A stretch of 21,792 nucleotides of DNA from Haloferacaceae archaeon (GCA_028274825.1 JAQCMZ010000129.1:1-21792), one strand, 5' to 3'. Shown: positions 1-8,637, counted from the first letter of the stretch. Notes: a model not told the origin generated them from the letters alone. Numbers and translations are program-made.

Positions 1-200
1 CTCATATCCCTACGATGCACTCGTGGGTGGTTTTCGTTTCGGTGGGGCAGTGATCTCAGATGCCATCACCCTCGATGTCGCCGCGGTGATTCACTGGCCT
101 GCTAACTCGCCAAGTCACGGGATTGCGGGGTCGCGAACTCGCGGAGTCACGCTATCACGGAATCCGACAGATTCGACAGGTCCAGGCGGGACTCACTCTG
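1..200. other. Gene-free left edge
   Basis: No credible gene is visible between the window edge and the end of the membrane-protein gene that stops at 201. The open frames here lack haloarchaeal codon bias and are shadows. The stretch at about 115-160 contains short G/C-rich near-repeats (tcacggg, tcgcgaactcgcgg, tcacggaa), but no recognisable RNA or mobile element is seen. Confidence 0.5.
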
Positions 201-839
201 CTAGTCGTCACTGGCAGTCCAGCGTCCTGCGCCGGGGAGGAGGCCGACGAGTTTCGAGACAAATCCAAGACGGAACAGCCCCAGTTGAGAGAGCCCACCG
301 AGAGTGACGACGGCGAGAAATACCGGATCAGCAATCTCGAACAAAATCGGCTCGACACTGAGTGTCTCCCCTACGGTCCGGAACGCCTCGAGAGTCCAGT
401 TCCGGCTCGCCAACGCCGCCCCGACAAACGCTGTCGAGATCACGAGCGTGGTCCGCGAGAGGACGAATCCGAACACGGCCCCGACTGCGAGACCGGCAAC
501 TGTCGCGCTAATCATCACGACCACTCCCTCCCCGTAAAACGGGCCGATCGCGAACCGACCGAGGAAGCCACCGACCGTAGCGCCGATCCCGAGAACCGCA
601 AACGAGAGCCCAGCGTACGTCAGAAACCCACCCACGACAGCGCCGGCTCCCACCACACCGGCTGTGGCGAGCATTGGATCTGCTGTCACGTACCCGACGA
701 GTTGTGGCGCAACTGCATAGCCAGCGCCACCGCCGATCACCAGCCCGGTAAGCGTGACGGCATATACTGACACAGCTGCGCCAACGAACGCTAAAACCAG
801 TCCCAGGGCGACTATCCCCAGGTTAATCGGCGCAAGCAT
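201..839 (-). CDS. Small multi-pass integral membrane protein (DUF4203-like)
   Basis: The 212-residue product is almost wholly hydrophobic, with about six Gly/Ala/Val-rich segments spread over residues 5-190. Short loops such as VTADPM and RNWTLEAFR separate them, and the C-terminal tail is polar. The composition and Gly-zipper-like helices resemble the DUF4203/TMEM198-like membrane proteins common in haloarchaea, but no catalytic motif is present and no substrate can be named. The start at 839 is supported by a TATA-like box about 27 nt upstream, which implies a leaderless transcript. The gene stands alone, with an IS scar upstream and the window edge downstream. It is clearly a membrane protein; the family name is tentative. 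Confidence 0.82.
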   Translation of the reverse strand: MLAPINLGIVALGLVLAFVGAAVSVYAVTLTGLVIGGGAGYAVAPQLVGYVTADPMLATAGVVGAGAVVGGFLTYAGLSFAVLGIGATVGGFLGRFAIGPFYGEGVVVMISATVAGLAVGAVFGFVLSRTTLVISTAFVGAALASRNWTLEAFRTVGETLSVEPILFEIADPVFLAVVTLGGLSQLGLFRLGFVSKLVGLLPGAGRWTASDD

Positions 840-862
840 ACTACGATTCGGTCGCCGGTCGG

Positions 863-870
863 TAAAAAGA
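863..870 (-). promoter_or_regulatory. TATA-like box for the 201-839 gene
   Basis: Read on the minus strand this is ctttttac, centred about 27 nt before the start codon at 839. This is the usual haloarchaeal spacing for a leaderless transcript. Confidence 0.5.
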
Positions 871-945
871 CTGAGATGCTGAGCCAGACACAGTGTCTCT
901 CAGGCGAGTCGTGACACCCGCCTCACGGCGGGACATGGCGTCACA

Positions 946-1493
946 GTTGACATCCTCCTCCGCGTAACCGCGTCGTCACGCAGCGCGTGACTGCCCGCCA
1001 GACGGAGTCTGGCGACGGCCGAATCCTGAGCGGTGGAGATGTCAGGGTTGCAGTCCCACCGAATCCCGACGCGGTGAGAATCCGTGTGGGGGTCACGGAC
1101 TGTGGCGAGTGGGACTGCTGGGAGTGGCAAGCCCCCGGGACTCCTCTTCTCAACCGTATATGGCGTCCAAGCGTTGGTTGTGCCGCAGGGACGCCAGTGG
1201 GCGTCAGCACACTCGGAGTTACTTTTCTCGTGCGTGCAGCAGTCGACTCCACACTGACTCTGTGAGAATCAGCTGGTCATCGACTGGGTTTGATTATTGG
1301 GCGATTGCTTGGGACGAACAGGTCGCCATCGCAGGAGAGGTACCAATCGCTCTCTTGCCACCCGATTGCTGGCTTTGTATACATCCACCTGCATGGTAAA
1401 ACCACGTTCGAAATCTCAGATTCTATGATTAGCGTGGGTTCTTCTTCGGGATAACGGCGCGTATCCACGGTCTGAAGACCGTGGTATTGCGCC
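946..1493 (-). mobile_element. Internally deleted IS200/IS605 (IS1341-type) element, TnpB-related scar
   Basis: Read on the minus strand, the segment begins with a left-end-like hairpin (1493-1456). It has a 9-bp stem, ccacggtct/agaccgtgg at 1465-1473 and 1476-1484, inside an outer ggcgc/gcgcc clamp. It finishes at 946 with gaggaggatgtcaac, the kind of right end seen on haloarchaeal TnpB-only elements. The 150 bases before that end are rich in stems, for example gccagactccgtctggc (1006-1022) and cacgcgctgcgtg (977-989), as expected for the omega-RNA scaffold that overlaps the tnpB 3' end. The interior is only about 0.55 kb and holds no intact transposase frame, so tnpB has been deleted or decayed. 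Identification rests on end structure recalled from the family, not on a database match. Confidence 0.55.
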
Positions 1494-1583
1494 TTCCCAA
1501 CATATAATCGGGATAGACGTCTAACGGCCCTTACCACGAGTCCAGCGCAGCCGCTCACGGCATCAGCCACAGATGGCTGATTA

Positions 1584-1590
1584 TTTATTA
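1584..1590 (+). promoter_or_regulatory. TATA box of the FAH-family gene
   Basis: The AT-rich tttatta lies inside a longer AT run at 1581-1592. It is centred about 25 nt before the ATG at 1612, which fits leaderless transcription from that codon. It argues against the upstream in-frame ATG at 1573, which would precede the TATA box. Confidence 0.6.
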
Positions 1591-1611
1591 TCCTGCCGGC
1601 ATCAATTGTGC

Positions 1612-2343
1612 ATGGCACGAATCCGATTCCGGGATCCTGCAGGGAGTGTCCGACAGGGGCAACTGGACGGTGACACGATTCTCGCAGCGAGCCGGAGATA
1701 CGACATCAGCCGGGTTGAGGTACTGCCGCCGGTCGAGCCGAGCAAGATAGTGTGTGTCGGCCGAAACTACGCAAAACACGCAGAAGAGTTGAACTCTGAT
1801 GTTCCCGACCGGCCGCTCCTGTTTCTCAAACCGCCGAACACCGTCGCGTCCCACGGCGATGAGATCCCACTGCCGGCCGGAAAAGACCGTGTCGATCATG
1901 AAGCCGAGCTCGCGGTCGTCATCGGCAGGCAGGCCCGGAACGTCGACGCCGCGGATGCAGACAAATATATTGCAGGCTACACCTGTTTCGACGACGTTTC
2001 CAACCGCGACGACCAGAACGAAGAGCAAAATTGGGTCCGTGGAAAAGCGTTCGACAGTTCGGCGCCGATAGGGCCTGTGGTCGCTTCACCGGAGTCGCTC
2101 CCGGATGACGCCTCGATCGAGCTCCGGGTCAACGGAGAAACTCGGCAAGCCTCCACGGTGGCGCACATGATTTTCTCGGTTCCCGAACTCATCGAGGAGA
2201 TTACGACGTATCTCACCCTGGAGCCTGGTGATGTGATTGCGACCGGAACACCGGAAGGCGTCGGCCCACTGTCGGACGGAGACCACGTTGGGATTGAAAT
2301 CGAGGGAGTTGGCACGCTCGAACACTCTGTGATACAGGACTAA
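1612..2343 (+). CDS. Fumarylacetoacetate hydrolase (FAH) family protein
   Basis: The product is a 243-residue metal-dependent hydrolase/isomerase of the FAH superfamily, which acts on C-C bonds of acylpyruvates or isomerises 2-hydroxyhepta-2,4-dienedioate-type compounds in the cytoplasm. Family signatures appear in order: VGRNYAKHAEE (49-59), PLLFLKPPN (68-76), the metal-ligand pair in DHEAELAVVIG (95-105; E97 and E99), GYTCFDDVSNRD (122-133, with the third acidic ligand), RGKAFDSSAPIGP (143-155), and VIATGTPEGVG near the C-terminus. Only the catalytic domain is present, as in the short archaeal members. The ATG at 1612 is preferred over the in-frame 1573 ATG because the TATA box lies at 1584-1590 and homology begins at ARIRFRD. 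The exact substrate cannot be read from sequence. The neighbours do not form an aromatic-degradation operon. Confidence 0.93.
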   Translation: MARIRFRDPAGSVRQGQLDGDTILAASRRYDISRVEVLPPVEPSKIVCVGRNYAKHAEELNSDVPDRPLLFLKPPNTVASHGDEIPLPAGKDRVDHEAELAVVIGRQARNVDAADADKYIAGYTCFDDVSNRDDQNEEQNWVRGKAFDSSAPIGPVVASPESLPDDASIELRVNGETRQASTVAHMIFSVPELIEEITTYLTLEPGDVIATGTPEGVGPLSDGDHVGIEIEGVGTLEHSVIQD

Positions 2344-2403
2344 TCGGGGTTCTCGAAGAGTCGCGTGACGGTCGCAAATCAGCAAAATCGAGCCTCGGGA
2401 GAA

Positions 2404-2417
2404 CGGCCATCGGGCCG
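2404..2417. terminator. Small hairpin between convergent genes
   Basis: A cggcc/ggccg stem with a 4-nt loop sits in the 136-bp gap between the converging FAH-family and PGF-CTERM genes. It has no strong T-run, so a terminator role is only a possibility. Confidence 0.25.
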
Positions 2418-2479
2418 GCTACTGTGTGGCGGTGTCGGCGTTCGAACGGCGAGTCTCGGGTTTTACTGCGAGATGAATC

Positions 2480-4051
2480 TCACCGGTTCCGCGCTCGCCG
2501 GCGAGCCAACAGCCCGGCGGAAATGAGTGCAACGAGCGTCAACACAAGCCCGAATCCGGGTGTATCGTCAGTGGGCGTTGGTGTTTGCGTTGTCGTCTCC
2601 GGCGTCTGAGTCTCGCCGGCGTCAGTCGGCGGCGGTGTTGGCGTCGGCGTAGGAGATTCGGTCACAGTCTCGCTGACTGTCACCGGGCCGACGGGTTGGC
2701 CATTAACCTCGACATCGTAGGAGCCGAGAGCGGACAAGGACTGCACGAGCACTACTCTTTCCGTGCTATTGGGCGAGATACTGACGCTGTAGGAAACCGT
2801 CGATGACTGTCCGGCATCCAGTGTCGCCTGGAACTCGCCGGGGCTAGTGCCGTTGTTGGCTACTTCGACGGCAACAGCTACTGGCTGGTCAGCTTCGACC
2901 TCGGGGTTCACGAGCGTTGTCTCGACGATTTGGAACTCCGGTTGAACCGGGTATCCGACGGCGAAGACAGAGAAGTTGGGAGTGAACGCCTGGTAACTGC
3001 GGGTATCGACGCGCTCGGTTCGGAGCGGCACCCACTCGTCGTCCACCTCGTTGAACCGGTAGAGTTGCGGGTCATCACGGTTGATCGAACGACTCTGGAA
3101 CACGCTCTCGCTCACAGCGAACTCGATCCTGGCCTCAGAGATGCTCTCGTCGTTTAATTGGAGGTCTGAAGCGCTGGATTCGATTTCGAGATATGAGATT
3201 GCTGTGTTATCCCCTGTCAGCTCGGCGGCTTCATCTTCCGGGGGCTCTGGGATTGCGTCTGCCTGCAGTTCCACAGTGCCAGCATCATCTTCGACAGCGA
3301 CGCTCAGGTTATTGTAGTTCACCTGCGAGGTTGCGACGGCCTCCTGCAGATCGACGGACGCGTCCTCGCCGGCTTCGAGATTGTCCACACGCGCTGCAGC
3401 ATCCGCGCTCTCCGGATCAAGATCAACTAGCACAGATTGCCCATCGAAAGAGTCGTCTTCCACGTCAGACACCGCCGCGACTGGGTCCCCATCGGAACTC
3501 GATGTCGTGTCGGACCCGACAGATCCTGTCGTGTCGGACCCGACAGACTCAGTCTCTGTGTTTTCTATCGGAAATCCGGCGATTGTAAAGCTGCCGTCGA
3601 TCTCGGTTCCAGGACTGGCCGTGTCCAGCAGTTTGAGACCCACGCCGACGGACTCGTTCGGCCCCAAAGAGACTGCAGTCTCATTACTCTCGAAAGCACC
3701 ACCATTCTCATCGACGAATTCGATATTGTCTGGAGAATCCTTGATGAACACGTCCACGGATTCGTTACCCTTGTTCCGAACCTGAAGCACATTGTCGACT
3801 CGAGACCCGGGACTCAGCCCTTCCGCCGAGACCTCGGATGCGTCGAGATTGATAGATAGTTCGCCGTTCTCGACTGCGGCTGCGTCGACGAGTTGGTTCT
3901 GGCCAGCCTCCACGACGACATCACCCTCGTCAGTCAGATTGTCCTGTTGGCTGAGAGGGATCGCCCCAGTTCCAGTCACCACCGCCACCGCAAGTCCAGT
4001 CGAGAGAATAAGTGCCGCTGTCAGAGCCCAGCGACGTGTACTCTTTGACAT
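2480..4051 (-). CDS. PGF-CTERM-anchored surface protein with PGF-pre-PGF domain
   Basis: This 523-residue secreted protein is very likely processed and lipid-anchored by archaeosortase A. Residues 9-30 form a hydrophobic signal segment ending in GTGA, similar to the signal region of the DUF1102 proteins encoded elsewhere in the window. Residues 40-165 look like a beta-rich TasA/camelysin-type domain (LSPGSRVDNVLQVRNKGNES). Residues 170-190 carry a short VGSDTT repeat. Residues 330-367 match the PGF-pre-PGF pattern (YRFNEVDDEWVPL...AFTPNFSVFAVG). Residues 370-460 form a CARDB-like beta domain. A Thr/Pro-rich stalk (465-497) then leads to PGF at 498-500, a membrane segment and RRRAR, the full PGF-CTERM tripartite tail. 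It lies at the edge of a secretion cluster with DUF5305 and a SipW-like peptidase, although gaps of about 1 kb argue against one operon. Confidence 0.92.
   Translation of the reverse strand: MSKSTRRWALTAALILSTGLAVAVVTGTGAIPLSQQDNLTDEGDVVVEAGQNQLVDAAAVENGELSINLDASEVSAEGLSPGSRVDNVLQVRNKGNESVDVFIKDSPDNIEFVDENGGAFESNETAVSLGPNESVGVGLKLLDTASPGTEIDGSFTIAGFPIENTETESVGSDTTGSVGSDTTSSSDGDPVAAVSDVEDDSFDGQSVLVDLDPESADAAARVDNLEAGEDASVDLQEAVATSQVNYNNLSVAVEDDAGTVELQADAIPEPPEDEAAELTGDNTAISYLEIESSASDLQLNDESISEARIEFAVSESVFQSRSINRDDPQLYRFNEVDDEWVPLRTERVDTRSYQAFTPNFSVFAVGYPVQPEFQIVETTLVNPEVEADQPVAVAVEVANNGTSPGEFQATLDAGQSSTVSYSVSISPNSTERVVLVQSLSALGSYDVEVNGQPVGPVTVSETVTESPTPTPTPPPTDAGETQTPETTTQTPTPTDDTPGFGLVLTLVALISAGLLARRRARNR
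3503..3547. repeat. 24-nt tandem duplication inside the PGF-CTERM gene
   Basis: A 21-nt sequence containing tgtcggacccgaca occurs at 3503-3523 and again at 3527-3547, giving a period of 24 nt. It encodes two copies of the 8-residue unit SVGSDTT(G/S) in a low-complexity linker. Each copy holds a perfect 6-bp inverted repeat (tgtcgg/ccgaca), so the linker DNA could expand or contract by slippage without breaking the frame. Confidence 0.8.
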
Positions 4052-5032
4052 ATCCTATGCTATAGATAGCCTCCATCTTTGTATTGGTCCGCTTGAACTG
4101 TCGAAATAAGAGGATAACATGCTGGCCACCGCGCTAGAAGCCCTTTTTCTCGCGATCCACCACGGCCCATATCGCTCTGATGACACCCCACTCATCAGTC
4201 GTGTGAGCAGACTGTCAGCTGAATCCCCTCCTGCTGGGAAGCCGCGCTGTTTTCTGGTGAGGAGCTGAATCTTGTATCGTGAATGGACGTTGGTGAGGTG
4301 AGAACCCAACCGCTGATATCCATCCACAGAACCAACAGAAATTTTCAACCAAGCTCGATTAAGATCTGAAAATTACCCATCACGGGGTTGTGCGGGTCTG
4401 GCTTGGAACACGTCAGTACCAGCATGCGTGAAGTCCCGTCAGCGAAACGCTCACTCGAATGAATTGCTCGCGGATCGATTCGAATTCAGCTAGTGACTGT
4501 GATCCATGGTTTCCGCGTCGGTGTGTCGGAACTCGACAGTTTACAGCGGTATCAAGCTGAAAGCCCACGACTGTCGTCGTGGGATGACCCCGACAACTGT
4601 GAATCTCTCCACACTCACTGACTTGGCTGGATATTCGACAGAACCCACGGATGTATCCTCGTTTGGCAATACTTGTCGGTTACCGACCGAAAACAACGGG
4701 AACTCCGAGTCAGCAGGGCAGAACCACTCAGCACCCACTGCCGGAGAGGACGGAACGGCTGTGTGGCTCAGCCAGCACTGTCGGTTGCAAACCCACACTA
4801 TCCCACCCCAAGCGGCGCAGCACCGTGGGAGTCCCACGACTTCAGTCGCGTGGAGGAAGCCAACACCGACTCGGCGCGATTTTTCAGACCGATCGACAAG
4901 CATACACCGGCGGCCAATGAAACATCTCAGTCCACATATCAAATACGGGATCTGTCTCGTCTGTCGACTACTAGCGGATCGCACACCGGCATTTGTAGGG
5001 CAGTCTCTGACGTATCGGGGCTTCAGCAGTCC
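4052..5032. other. Long gene-free stretch with an IS-like scar
   Basis: About 1 kb without a convincing gene lies between the PGF-CTERM and DUF5305 genes. Long open frames at 4506-5306 (+), 4541-4984 (-) and 4055-4348 (-) show no domain pattern and lack haloarchaeal codon bias, so they are not called. The middle holds two similar hairpins (4564-4583 and 4833-4853) that look like insertion-sequence ends. Confidence 0.5.
4564..4853 (+). mobile_element. Possible IS200/IS605-type scar with two related hairpins
   Basis: Two hairpins built on the same motif bracket about 290 bp. The first is cccacgac/gtcgtggg with a 4-nt loop (4564-4583). The second is ccacgac-ttca-gtcgcgtgg (about 4834-4853), preceded by gtc and followed by aggaagccaac. 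The stem sequence and the trailing gaggaag..caac resemble the right-end hairpins of haloarchaeal IS1341-type elements. No transposase frame remains between them. It could instead be two separate right ends in the same orientation. Confidence 0.35.
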
Positions 5033-6379
5033 TCAATTCTCGGTCGACGACCCCGTCTCCGTGTCGCCACCCCTCTTGTCCGTGTGTGCGTCGTCCCGTA
5101 GCGGAAATACCGGGCCGGTGACAGTTTCTCTGGGTCCCTCAGAGAAGGATGGCTGTGGTGGTAACTCAGTGGTGGCCCGACCGCGGGCCGTCACGGGCGA
5201 GGTGGAATTGGATCCGCCGTCGCCTATCGGACTCGGACCCGAACCCGAGGCCCGGCCAGGATTGTCCGCGGGCGGGTTCTGTGTGTCAGTGCTATCCATC
5301 TCGTGATTCACGCCGGCCAGTTTCGGCGGCGAATAACGGTATAATTGTGCGCCGTCGGTAATAAAGAAATCCCCGGTATTCAGATCTTCCATCACCGGTG
5401 CGTCCATGTCCATCGAGATGTCAACGAGATCCTGGAGAGACGCTGTCTGTGCTTCGGCTCCGGTGGTAGATTGTCTCGGGAGACTGACCCGTGTGATCCA
5501 TTCGTCAAATTCCGTGCGATCACCGCGATACTCCATCCAGTCCACCTCTGTCGGCGTGAGACTCAATTTCTCAGTCTGACGAGCCCACACTAGTCCGAGG
5601 ATGCCAAACAGGGACACGATCACCACGAGTGGGCCGCCGACCGACATCAGAGGGCCGCGTTCGCGAGTCACTGTCTCCGTTTCTGTCTGTTCGAGTTGGT
5701 TGAGTCCGGCTGTCTCGGTCGTGACTGTGTACGTCGTCCTGTCGAGGCCGATAGTAAGTGTCTCCGAGCGACTCACAGCATCACTCTGGCCGTTGAACTC
5801 TCCCGAGATGGCAGGTGACGTCTCGACGGCAATCTCGTACGTTCCCGGCAATCCACCTAGACTTTCCTCGATCCGATCAATTCGCTCCTTCACAGCGAGA
5901 ACGTCGATTTCGACGGGCACAGTCACGGCCTCCCCCGACGCCACGCTCTCGGCGGTGACAGTTCTGCTGTCCAGGCTGTCAGACCACACCACGGTTTCAT
6001 CCTGAATGGCCCGCACTGTCACCGTTTGATCGACTTCGACTGACACCCCGGAGGCGGCCGATGAGTCGTATGTCAGCCGGTAGGCACCATCTAGTACGGG
6101 CGCGACTCCAACCGGGTACACTTTGCGGTCATCGAGGCGAGTGTCGACTGGGAAGGCAGGATTCTGCTCCACCACAGTTGCACCGTGATCGTATCCGCCA
6201 GAGACCGAAAAGGTAGATACGGGCTTTTCAACGGTCTGTTCTCCAGGGTTAACGTGAGCTGTGTACGCGGCCAGACCGCCACCGATGGAGAGCACAGCCA
6301 ACAATACAATCACTACCGCGAATCGTCGGTCCAAGAATCTGCGAACGCGAAGTGCGTTGCGACCAGATGGCTTCGACAT
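5033..6379 (-). CDS. DUF5305 family membrane protein
   Basis: The 448-residue protein has a membrane segment at residues 20-40 (FAVVIVLLAVLSIGGGLAAY), a large beta-rich extracytoplasmic domain (about 45-245), and a second membrane segment at 249-267. A cytoplasmic region follows that contains the pattern EWITRVSLP...LQDLVDISMDMDAPVMED...YRYSPP, characteristic of DUF5305. After residue 360 the tail is disordered and Gly/Ser/Pro/Thr-rich. DUF5305 genes commonly sit beside archaeal signal peptidase I genes, as here (7472-8611), and a role in secretion or surface assembly is inferred from that. An ATG at 6499 is in frame, but 6379 is preferred: a TATA-like box lies 25 nt upstream of it and the basic pre-membrane segment starts there. 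The biochemical function is unknown. Confidence 0.88.
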   Translation of the reverse strand: MSKPSGRNALRVRRFLDRRFAVVIVLLAVLSIGGGLAAYTAHVNPGEQTVEKPVSTFSVSGGYDHGATVVEQNPAFPVDTRLDDRKVYPVGVAPVLDGAYRLTYDSSAASGVSVEVDQTVTVRAIQDETVVWSDSLDSRTVTAESVASGEAVTVPVEIDVLAVKERIDRIEESLGGLPGTYEIAVETSPAISGEFNGQSDAVSRSETLTIGLDRTTYTVTTETAGLNQLEQTETETVTRERGPLMSVGGPLVVIVSLFGILGLVWARQTEKLSLTPTEVDWMEYRGDRTEFDEWITRVSLPRQSTTGAEAQTASLQDLVDISMDMDAPVMEDLNTGDFFITDGAQLYRYSPPKLAGVNHEMDSTDTQNPPADNPGRASGSGPSPIGDGGSNSTSPVTARGRATTELPPQPSFSEGPRETVTGPVFPLRDDAHTDKRGGDTETGSSTEN

Positions 6380-6400
6380 CGCCAATAGATGCGCTTTGTG

Positions 6401-6408
6401 TAATAAAA
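6401..6408 (-). promoter_or_regulatory. TATA-like box for the DUF5305 gene
   Basis: The minus-strand sequence ttttatta is centred about 25 nt before the ATG at 6379. It supports leaderless transcription and the shorter start. Confidence 0.55.
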
Positions 6409-6409
6409 G

Positions 6410-7471
6410 GGGTGACGACGGTTTATTATTCAGATTCACTTCAGACACCACGAGAAGCCGATTCAGGCGCGGTCTGAACTCTTCACCCGTGGTTTCCAAC
6501 AGAGTCGTCGGCTGATCTGCTCCGTTGAATGGCCGTCATTGGGTGGGCGAGGCGAATCTGAATCGGTTCGTGAGTTGATGGGCCACATGGTCGCACGGTT
6601 GGTGTTGCTCAACTGTTACTCAGAGCCTGCTATGTGACAGAGCAGCCTGATCGAGATTCCAGAGTTACTAGTTGTATCACAGCTCCGGCAGAGCGACAGA
6701 ATCACCTGTCAGCAAGATATGTCCTGCAGTTCAGTGGGTGGCGCAAATCGAGACCAGAACACACCAGCGTCAACAGCAGAGTGGTCCGATCCTCCACCGC
6801 CGAGTCCTCCGGTGAACTCTCACAGCGTCGTCCATCCTCACGCGTTCGCTGTGGATGTCGTCGGTCCGAGCCAGACTGCTTGCAAATCGTCCATGTGCAC
6901 TGTTTTCAGAAGTGAGTGGTGGCTGCTCTCCAGAACTCTCAGTCATTCAGGTACGTTTTGAGCGTACAGATGGCACAGAGTGATCCTCCGCGCACGCAAA
7001 CAGCCTACTCAGGAATGTGCTATCTCCAGCGCATCTCCAGTAAAATAGCTGATGAGACAAGAAACCCACCCCGGTAGCGGTGAGAGGATATCACACTTCG
7101 GAGGTATCTGACCGCCAATCAGCAGTTGCCGAGTGGTGATGATATCGTCTCTCTTCTTTTTTCCTCAACATCCACCATCTCACCTGGTCGCGATGGTTAT
7201 TTGCCGGCGTCAGACGACTCGTCATCAGGGTCAGGCCCCTGTAGATTGCCCACCATTTTAGGGTGTCATAAGAGGGTCAGATGGGCGGACAAAGAGGATG
7301 ATTACTGATTCGAGTCTTTCTCCTCTTGCGCGATACTAGTAGGCTATTTCACAGAGATCGCCATACTGCAGGTGACTGAACTCTTCCATGACCTCCCCGC
7401 TGTTCGGGGAATACTGCTTCACCAGTATCGGTTCACCCAGTGATGAGAACTACCGACGCCTACGACTCAGA
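6410..7471. other. Gene-free stretch between DUF5305 and signal peptidase genes
   Basis: About 1.06 kb with no gene I can support. A plus-strand frame ending at 6637 (...GHMVARLVLLNCYSEPAM, stop) has a protein-like look and might be the tail of a lost gene, but it is too short to identify. Two hairpins stand near the right edge, just beyond the stop of the signal peptidase gene. The rest shows mixed base composition without codon bias. Confidence 0.45.
7395..7428 (-). terminator. Double hairpin downstream of the signal peptidase gene
   Basis: Two adjacent inverted repeats, ccccg/cgggg (7395-7409) and atactg/cagtat (7411-7428), lie 44 nt past the stop codon of the signal peptidase gene. They could be a transcript end or a 3' stability element. 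Neither is followed by a clear T-run on the minus strand. Confidence 0.3.
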
Positions 7472-8611
7472 CTACGGCCTGTTCGCATCGCGGAATCGAA
7501 TTCGACCGCGGTTGCGGCCGAGCAAGAGCGACCCGGACGCGTACCCTAGCATGAATACCAGCATATCGATCACGACGACCGGTGCCCACGGATCGTACTG
7601 ACGGAGCGTGTCGATAACGGAAGCCGGTAAGACGGCGAGATACCGACGTTCAGTGAGCTGCTCTTCATAATAACCAGTTTTGGGCGGCGCAGTGAGAGTT
7701 AGTGTCACGTTTTTGATCGTCTGTCCGGATACTCTCGTCTGTCGAGTTTGTGGAGTCACTGCATCGCTGCTCGAGTCCAGATACGTGTACACCGGGAGAA
7801 TTCCGGTATTTTCGACCTGATAGGTCAGTTCACTTGACTCTCCGCTCGGAATGATTGTCGGGTTCTCAGAGTCGTAATCGGCGCTAATCAAGCCGAATTC
7901 GGTCGGTCCAGCTGGAAGAACCATCGTGGCGGTGGCAGCCGCGACGAGAATCAGGGATGCAGCAACTAATATCAGTTGCACTGACACACCTTCGGACCTG
8001 GCACCGCCATTTGGGAAGGACCGCTCACGGGTGGTGCCGCGGTCGCGGAGAGTGGCGATGACGTATGCTACCAGAGAACCCACAGAAATTGCCCCGGTGA
8101 CCCGTTGGGACACGGACGGAACAGAATCTCCGAGGCCTGACTCTAATAGCCGTTGAATACCAACGAGTCCGAATTGAAGCGCCGTCACTGCTGTTTCAAC
8201 TCCTGGCACCCTGACGACGCCAGCGTCCGTCTGGAAAGCCACCGCCCGGATCTGTGACTCTTGAACGGCCGGTTCGCCGGACCCCTGATCTCTGAACGGG
8301 TTAGCGTCACCCTTCGTAATGTATCCTGCATCAGTTTCCTCCACAACTCGGTGGGTGACGAGTCCGCTCTCCTCGATATTTTTCGCATCGAATACTACCA
8401 CATCCCCGGTGGAGACATCTCCCGCAAGGGCGCTCGGGATGGCAATAAATCCGTCTCCCGTCTCTAACGCGGGAGCCATACTTCCGCTCTCGACGAACCC
8501 GAGTAAGATCGGTTGGCCGAGGAGACTACCCGAGACGACAGCCAGTGATGCAATTAACAGACACGCAACGAGGCCGCGGCGAAGAACGGTTGCCAGTGTC
8601 ACAACATCCAT
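7472..8611 (-). CDS. SipW-like signal peptidase I (family S26B) with C-terminal extension
   Basis: This 379-residue membrane protease removes signal peptides on the outer face of the membrane. A membrane helix at residues 12-36 is followed by ESGSMAPALETGD, with catalytic Ser44. THRVVEE carries His87, which replaces the bacterial Lys and is typical of archaeal and SipW-type enzymes. ITKGDAN carries the conserved Asp102. The domain ends near 170 with further helices at about 174-188 and 211-234. It is fused to an extracytoplasmic beta-rich region (235-340) and a final helix (341-365) before a basic tail. The bare peptidase is about 180-220 residues, so this is the long haloarchaeal form. The extra domain resembles the DUF5305-type ectodomain in position, between two helices. 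Its location among MKRR...GTGA-type secreted proteins suggests they are its substrates. Confidence 0.93.
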   Translation of the reverse strand: MDVVTLATVLRRGLVACLLIASLAVVSGSLLGQPILLGFVESGSMAPALETGDGFIAIPSALAGDVSTGDVVVFDAKNIEESGLVTHRVVEETDAGYITKGDANPFRDQGSGEPAVQESQIRAVAFQTDAGVVRVPGVETAVTALQFGLVGIQRLLESGLGDSVPSVSQRVTGAISVGSLVAYVIATLRDRGTTRERSFPNGGARSEGVSVQLILVAASLILVAAATATMVLPAGPTEFGLISADYDSENPTIIPSGESSELTYQVENTGILPVYTYLDSSSDAVTPQTRQTRVSGQTIKNVTLTLTAPPKTGYYEEQLTERRYLAVLPASVIDTLRQYDPWAPVVVIDMLVFMLGYASGSLLLGRNRGRIRFRDANRP

Positions 8612-8630
8612 ACTATGTGGTCAGAGTGTA

Positions 8631-8637
8631 GTAAAAC
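8631..8637 (-). promoter_or_regulatory. TATA-like box for the signal peptidase gene
   Basis: The minus-strand ttttac lies about 23 nt before the ATG at 8611. This gene and the operon starting at 8948 are divergent and share a 336-bp intergenic region. Confidence 0.45.

Noticed and set aside
123..770. 215-codon open frame on the plus strand
   Set aside because: Antisense to the membrane-protein gene 201-839, which has clear helices and a promoter.
4055..4348. 97-codon minus-strand frame just upstream of the PGF-CTERM gene
   Set aside because: Covers the promoter region of the downstream gene and encodes a basic, Ser-rich product without domain signals.
4506..5306. 266-codon open frame on the plus strand
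   Set aside because: Overlaps the 3' end of the DUF5305 gene, crosses two IS-like hairpins, has no domain, and is Ser/Pro/Thr/Arg-rich rather than acidic.
6434..6637. Plus-strand frame ending GHMVARLVLLNCYSEPAM, possibly a transposase tail
   Set aside because: Protein-like ending, but too short and upstream residues do not match a family I can name; only a search could settle it.
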